Shown here: positions 41,772 through 44,132 of the stretch, in pieces
Position numbering within the stretch: the stretch's first letter is position 1
Layout of the letters: every line of letters begins with the position of its first letter
Source of the DNA: a virus
Length of the DNA stretch: 44,132 nucleotides
IMG/VR virus record: IMGVR_UViG_3300030943_000046
Coordinates: 1 to 44,132 of that record
Direction: 5' to 3' (one strand)
Program-made: the position numbers and the translations under genes
The notes under the pieces: generated by a model
Database searches by the model: none
Told to the model about the DNA's origin: nothing
What the model saw: the letters and a program-made list of their open reading frames with translations, nothing else

Positions 41772-42400
41772 CGAAGCGCTCGGACCGGCGTGCGATCGAG
41801 GCCGACTGGCACGCGCCCATATCCGGGGAAGACGTAGCCAAGAGGCACGGGGTCGACCCGAGTTATGTCGATCGGGTTTGGGCTGCCGCGCGAAGGGCTG
41901 GCCGTCTGCCGAACGGGCGGCGCCCGCGGCGTGCGACGCGCGTCACGCTGCCGCCGGCAGCGGCGCCGGCGTCGATCGCGCAGGTGCCGGAGTTCATCGG
42001 CACGCGAATTTCGGAGGGCGACCGGCCACCGGCAGCGGGCGATCTGATCGGAGCGCAGATCGCTTCGCCGCCAGCGTTCGACGAGGCCGATGCGCTCGAC
42101 GACGAGATCGACGTCGCCGTCGGGATGTCGCGCGACGCGTTCGATCGCCTGCTGGCTGACCGGTATTCCGGTCTGCACGTGCCGGGCTTCGTTCTCGGAA
42201 GCGCTTCCGAGGCGCGGCGCATCCCGAAGCGCGATCCGCTGCTCGCCGCGCTCAAGCGCGAGCACGGCGCCGACCCGCACCGCCGGACCGACGACTCGCT
42301 TGTCACCGATCGCCGCGCCGCAACGCCGCGCGAGCTGGTCGTGCGGCTGATGCGGGTGCGGGACCTCGAAACACAATCCGTCAGCATGGGGCAGGTATGA
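41768..42400 (+). CDS. Hypothetical protein with N-terminal HTH
   Basis: A 210-residue protein. Residues about 18-46 (SGEDVAKRHGVDPSYVDRVW) read as a helix-turn-helix with a following basic patch (NGRRPRRATR), then a Pro-rich linker and an acidic C-terminal part. The context suggests an early regulator or replication helper. Its last four bases overlap the ssb start. Confidence 0.6.
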   Translation: MTKRSDRRAIEADWHAPISGEDVAKRHGVDPSYVDRVWAAARRAGRLPNGRRPRRATRVTLPPAAAPASIAQVPEFIGTRISEGDRPPAAGDLIGAQIASPPAFDEADALDDEIDVAVGMSRDAFDRLLADRYSGLHVPGFVLGSASEARRIPKRDPLLAALKREHGADPHRRTDDSLVTDRRAATPRELVVRLMRVRDLETQSVSMGQV

Positions 42401-42876
42401 GCGGTTCTCTCAACATGGTGCAACTGATCGGCCACCTCGGCGCCGATCCGGACATCCGGCACACCGCCGACGGACGGCCGATCGCCAACTTCTCGGTCGC
42501 GACCTCCGAGCAGTGGCGCGACAAGGCGTCGGGCGAGAAGAAAGAGCGCACCGAGTGGCACCGCGTCGTCATCTTCTCCGAGGGGCTTTCCAAGGTCGCC
42601 GAGCAGTACCTGAAAAAGGGCAGCAAGGTCTATCTCTGCGGGCAACTCGCTACGCGCAAGTGGACCGATAACGCCGGCGTCGAGCGCTACACCACCGAGG
42701 TCGTGCTCAAGAACTTTTCTTCGCAACTGACGCTGCTCGACCGCGTGTCGAACGGGCCGCCGCCGGCCGGTTCGCCGGATGACTACGGCAAGGCGTCGGG
42801 GACCTCCGGCGCGCCGAAACCGGGCGCGCTCAACGGCGGCAAGCGCGACGACATGGACGACGAGATTCCGTTCTAG
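42397..42876 (+). CDS. ssb: Single-stranded DNA-binding protein
   Basis: A 159-residue SSB: OB fold at about 1-110 with MVQLIGHLGADPDIRH, EWHRVVIFSEGLS and LCGQLATRKWTD, a flexible middle, and the acidic tip MDDEIPF. It coats ssDNA and recruits repair and replication proteins. Near-canonical length. It belongs to the early operon that may continue into the primase gene at the other window edge. Confidence 0.97.
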   Translation: MSGSLNMVQLIGHLGADPDIRHTADGRPIANFSVATSEQWRDKASGEKKERTEWHRVVIFSEGLSKVAEQYLKKGSKVYLCGQLATRKWTDNAGVERYTTEVVLKNFSSQLTLLDRVSNGPPPAGSPDDYGKASGTSGAPKPGALNGGKRDDMDDEIPF

Positions 42877-42892
42877 ATCGGGGGGGCAGGGG

Positions 42893-43240
42893 ATGTTCGG
42901 ACATCTGAATGTGCGTGCGATGGCGTTGGCGGCATCGTGCATGTCGGTGCTGTCGCGGCTGATCCCGGCGGCGCAGCAGCCGGCGAACGCTCCGGTGGCC
43001 GCTGCTCCGACGAGCCGGAAACGTCACCGGCGCACGACTCGCCGGTTGACGCGGCCGGTCTGGAACGGTTCGCGGCTCTACCGGTCGAACGGCGAACGCG
43101 AATGCGCGCGGCGGGTGCGGCAGAACGCACGGCGCCAGCAACTCGAATCGCACCGCGACGTGACCTACTGGCCGCACGGCACGATGGTCACGCTGCGCGT
43201 CGTCAAGCCGTTTCACATCTTCTGGGCGGGCATTCGGTGA
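42893..43240 (+). CDS. Small basic hypothetical protein
   Basis: A 115-residue very basic protein starting at an ATG after GGCAGGGG. The first 25 residues are mildly hydrophobic. The middle is Arg/Lys-rich (SRKRHRRTTRRLTRPVW) and could bind nucleic acid. The C-terminal stretch (VTLRVVKPFHIFWAG) is more ordered. No family recognised. Confidence 0.5.
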   Translation: MFGHLNVRAMALAASCMSVLSRLIPAAQQPANAPVAAAPTSRKRHRRTTRRLTRPVWNGSRLYRSNGERECARRVRQNARRQQLESHRDVTYWPHGTMVTLRVVKPFHIFWAGIR

Positions 43241-43515
43241 TGCGACGTCGTCTCGTGCAGAACGAGATCGAAGTGCTGCGCTCGTTGGCGCGGCGCTCGC
43301 AAGCCGGCGGTACAGCCGTGAGTCTGCCGGCGTATCTGCGTGAAGCTGTCGCGCCGCTGTGGCGCTGGCAGCTTGTCGAAGTCTGGTACCGGCAGGCGGC
43401 CGACGCGGATCCGGCGCTGCAGGGTCCGTATTTTTCTCTCACGCTGGCGGGCCTTCGGCTCGCGTTGGTCTTCGCGGCGCCGCGGCAGCGGCGCCAACAA
43501 TGGGGCAACACATGA
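43240..43515 (+). CDS. Small hypothetical protein
   Basis: A 91-residue protein, start at the ATG overlapping the previous stop. Helical, with LRSLARRSQAGGTAVSLPAY and a Trp-rich WRWQLVEVWYRQ segment, then a beta-prone end. A winged-helix-like fold is possible. It overlaps the next gene by 4 bp. Confidence 0.5.
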   Translation: MRRRLVQNEIEVLRSLARRSQAGGTAVSLPAYLREAVAPLWRWQLVEVWYRQAADADPALQGPYFSLTLAGLRLALVFAAPRQRRQQWGNT

Positions 43516-44132
43516 CGACTCGAGATGCGACCAAGGGCGCCGCGCGGCGTTCGAGGAAGACGGTGACGGTCGATCAGGCGCCGGTTGTCGTCGCCTACAA
43601 GGGGTTCGACCAGAATCTGCAGTGTCGTGGGTATCAATACGAGCTCGGCAAGAGCTTCGTTCATTCCGGCAAGGTCGTCGCCTGCCCGTCCGACGAGCAT
43701 GTGGCGCGCGGCGAAGGCGGGTTTCACGCCTGCGAGCATCCTCTCGACGTGTTCCGCTACTATCCTCCGGCGGGCAGCAGGTTCGCCGAAGTGGAGTTGA
43801 CCGGCGACCTGGCGCGTCACGACGAAGATACCAAGATCGCGGCGGCGCAGATTTCGATCAAGGTGGAATTGCATATTTCCGACTTGATCACTCGGGCCGT
43901 GAAGTGGGTGATGGATCGTGCCACGCCGGAGGAAGGCGGACACGCGACCGGGGTTCGCGGCGCGGCGAGCGCGACCGGGGTTCGCGGCGCGGCGAGCGCG
44001 ACCGGGGATAGCGGCGCGGCGAGCGCGACCGGCTGGAGCGGCGCGGCGAGCGCGACCGGGGTTCGCGGCGCGGCGAGCGCGACCGGGGTTCGCGGCGCGG
44101 CGAGCGCGACCGGGGTTCGCGGCGCGGCGAGC
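43512..44132 (+). CDS. DUF7666-like protein with nonapeptide repeats (3' end cut off)
   Basis: Starts at the ATG overlapping the previous stop and is open to the window edge (207 codons). Residues about 25-110 carry the DUF7666-type core: VAYKGFDQNLQCRGYQYELG, GFHACEHPLDVFRYYPP, RFAEVEL. From residue 145 on it consists of seven copies of a nonapeptide, ATG-x-x-GAAS, where x-x is VR, VR, DS, WS, VR, VR, VR. Phage relatives often carry such repeat tails. Function is unknown; the rest lies outside the window. Confidence 0.75.
   Translation, partial: MTTRDATKGAARRSRKTVTVDQAPVVVAYKGFDQNLQCRGYQYELGKSFVHSGKVVACPSDEHVARGEGGFHACEHPLDVFRYYPPAGSRFAEVELTGDLARHDEDTKIAAAQISIKVELHISDLITRAVKWVMDRATPEEGGHATGVRGAASATGVRGAASATGDSGAASATGWSGAASATGVRGAASATGVRGAASATGVRGAAS
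43944..44132 (+). repeat. 27-bp tandem coding repeat
   Basis: Exactly seven 27-bp units reach the last base of the window. Variation is confined to the fourth and fifth codons. The unit encodes Ala-Thr-Gly-x-x-Gly-Ala-Ala-Ser. The repeat likely continues and probably caused the sequence to break here. Confidence 0.9.

Noticed and set aside
43944-44132. CRISPR-like array
   Set aside because: Units are contiguous without spacers and lie in frame inside a coding region.

Overview
The window is GC-rich (roughly two thirds G+C) and almost wholly coding. It reads as one temperate tailed phage of an alphaproteobacterium, probably of the Rhizobiales (Bradyrhizobium/Rhodopseudomonas-like). That host guess rests on protein flavour and composition; no host chromosome gene is present. 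The phage is a mosaic: a lambda-type head module (GpA-type large terminase, gpW, lambda-family portal, S49 protease, gpD-like decoration protein, gpE-like major capsid) followed by a Mu-type contractile tail (DUF2635, sheath, tube, frameshifted chaperone, tape measure, gpN/gpP/gp45/gp46/gp47/gp48-like baseplate). It is therefore a myovirus.

Layout. Bases 3-1733 hold the 3' part of a P4/D5-family primase-helicase. Behind it, 1745-2037 is a striking nested, mirror-symmetric repeat region that looks like an iteron origin or operator. Bases 2058-4251 carry small unknown genes and a gpZ-like protein. Bases 4437-14330 are packaging and head, with an unexpected ParA-like ATPase between the terminase and gpW. 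Bases 14334-26914 are the tail. Bases 26958-29213 are lysis (muramidase with a C-terminal membrane anchor, nested Rz/Rz1 spanins, a holin-like membrane protein). Bases 29240-31981 are an accessory block: secreted CHAP-like protein, metallophosphoesterase, SprT-like metalloprotease and a dNMP-kinase-like P-loop protein. Past a terminator lie a virion-like unknown and a large, lower-GC SGNH-hydrolase virion protein.

Lysogeny region. A divergent tyrosine recombinase (35634-36920, minus) and a standard xis-int pair (37224-38659, minus) flank an attachment-site region. This region contains the last 47 nt of a tRNA-Thr(GGT) gene between two 26-bp direct repeats. Phage genes lie on both sides of this site, so it looks like attP and the DNA like an unintegrated (virion, circular or concatemeric) genome. 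A leftward operon of small genes (38231-39981) includes an AT-rich cargo gene. A CI/LexA-like S24 repressor (40671-41261, minus) has operator-like palindromes both in its promoter region and just beyond its 3' end. A rightward early operon (41514-44132: membrane protein, HTH protein, ssb, small proteins, DUF7666-like repeat protein) runs off the right edge inside a 27-bp tandem repeat. In a circular genome it could continue into the primase at the left edge.

I saw no complete tRNA, rRNA, CRISPR array or insertion sequence. The main points for follow-up are the nested inverted-repeat region, the attP structure with two recombinases, the operators on both sides of the repressor, the ParA-like gene in the head module, the T-TTT-TTT frameshift, and the two composition outliers (SGNH protein and 38659-39174 cargo).
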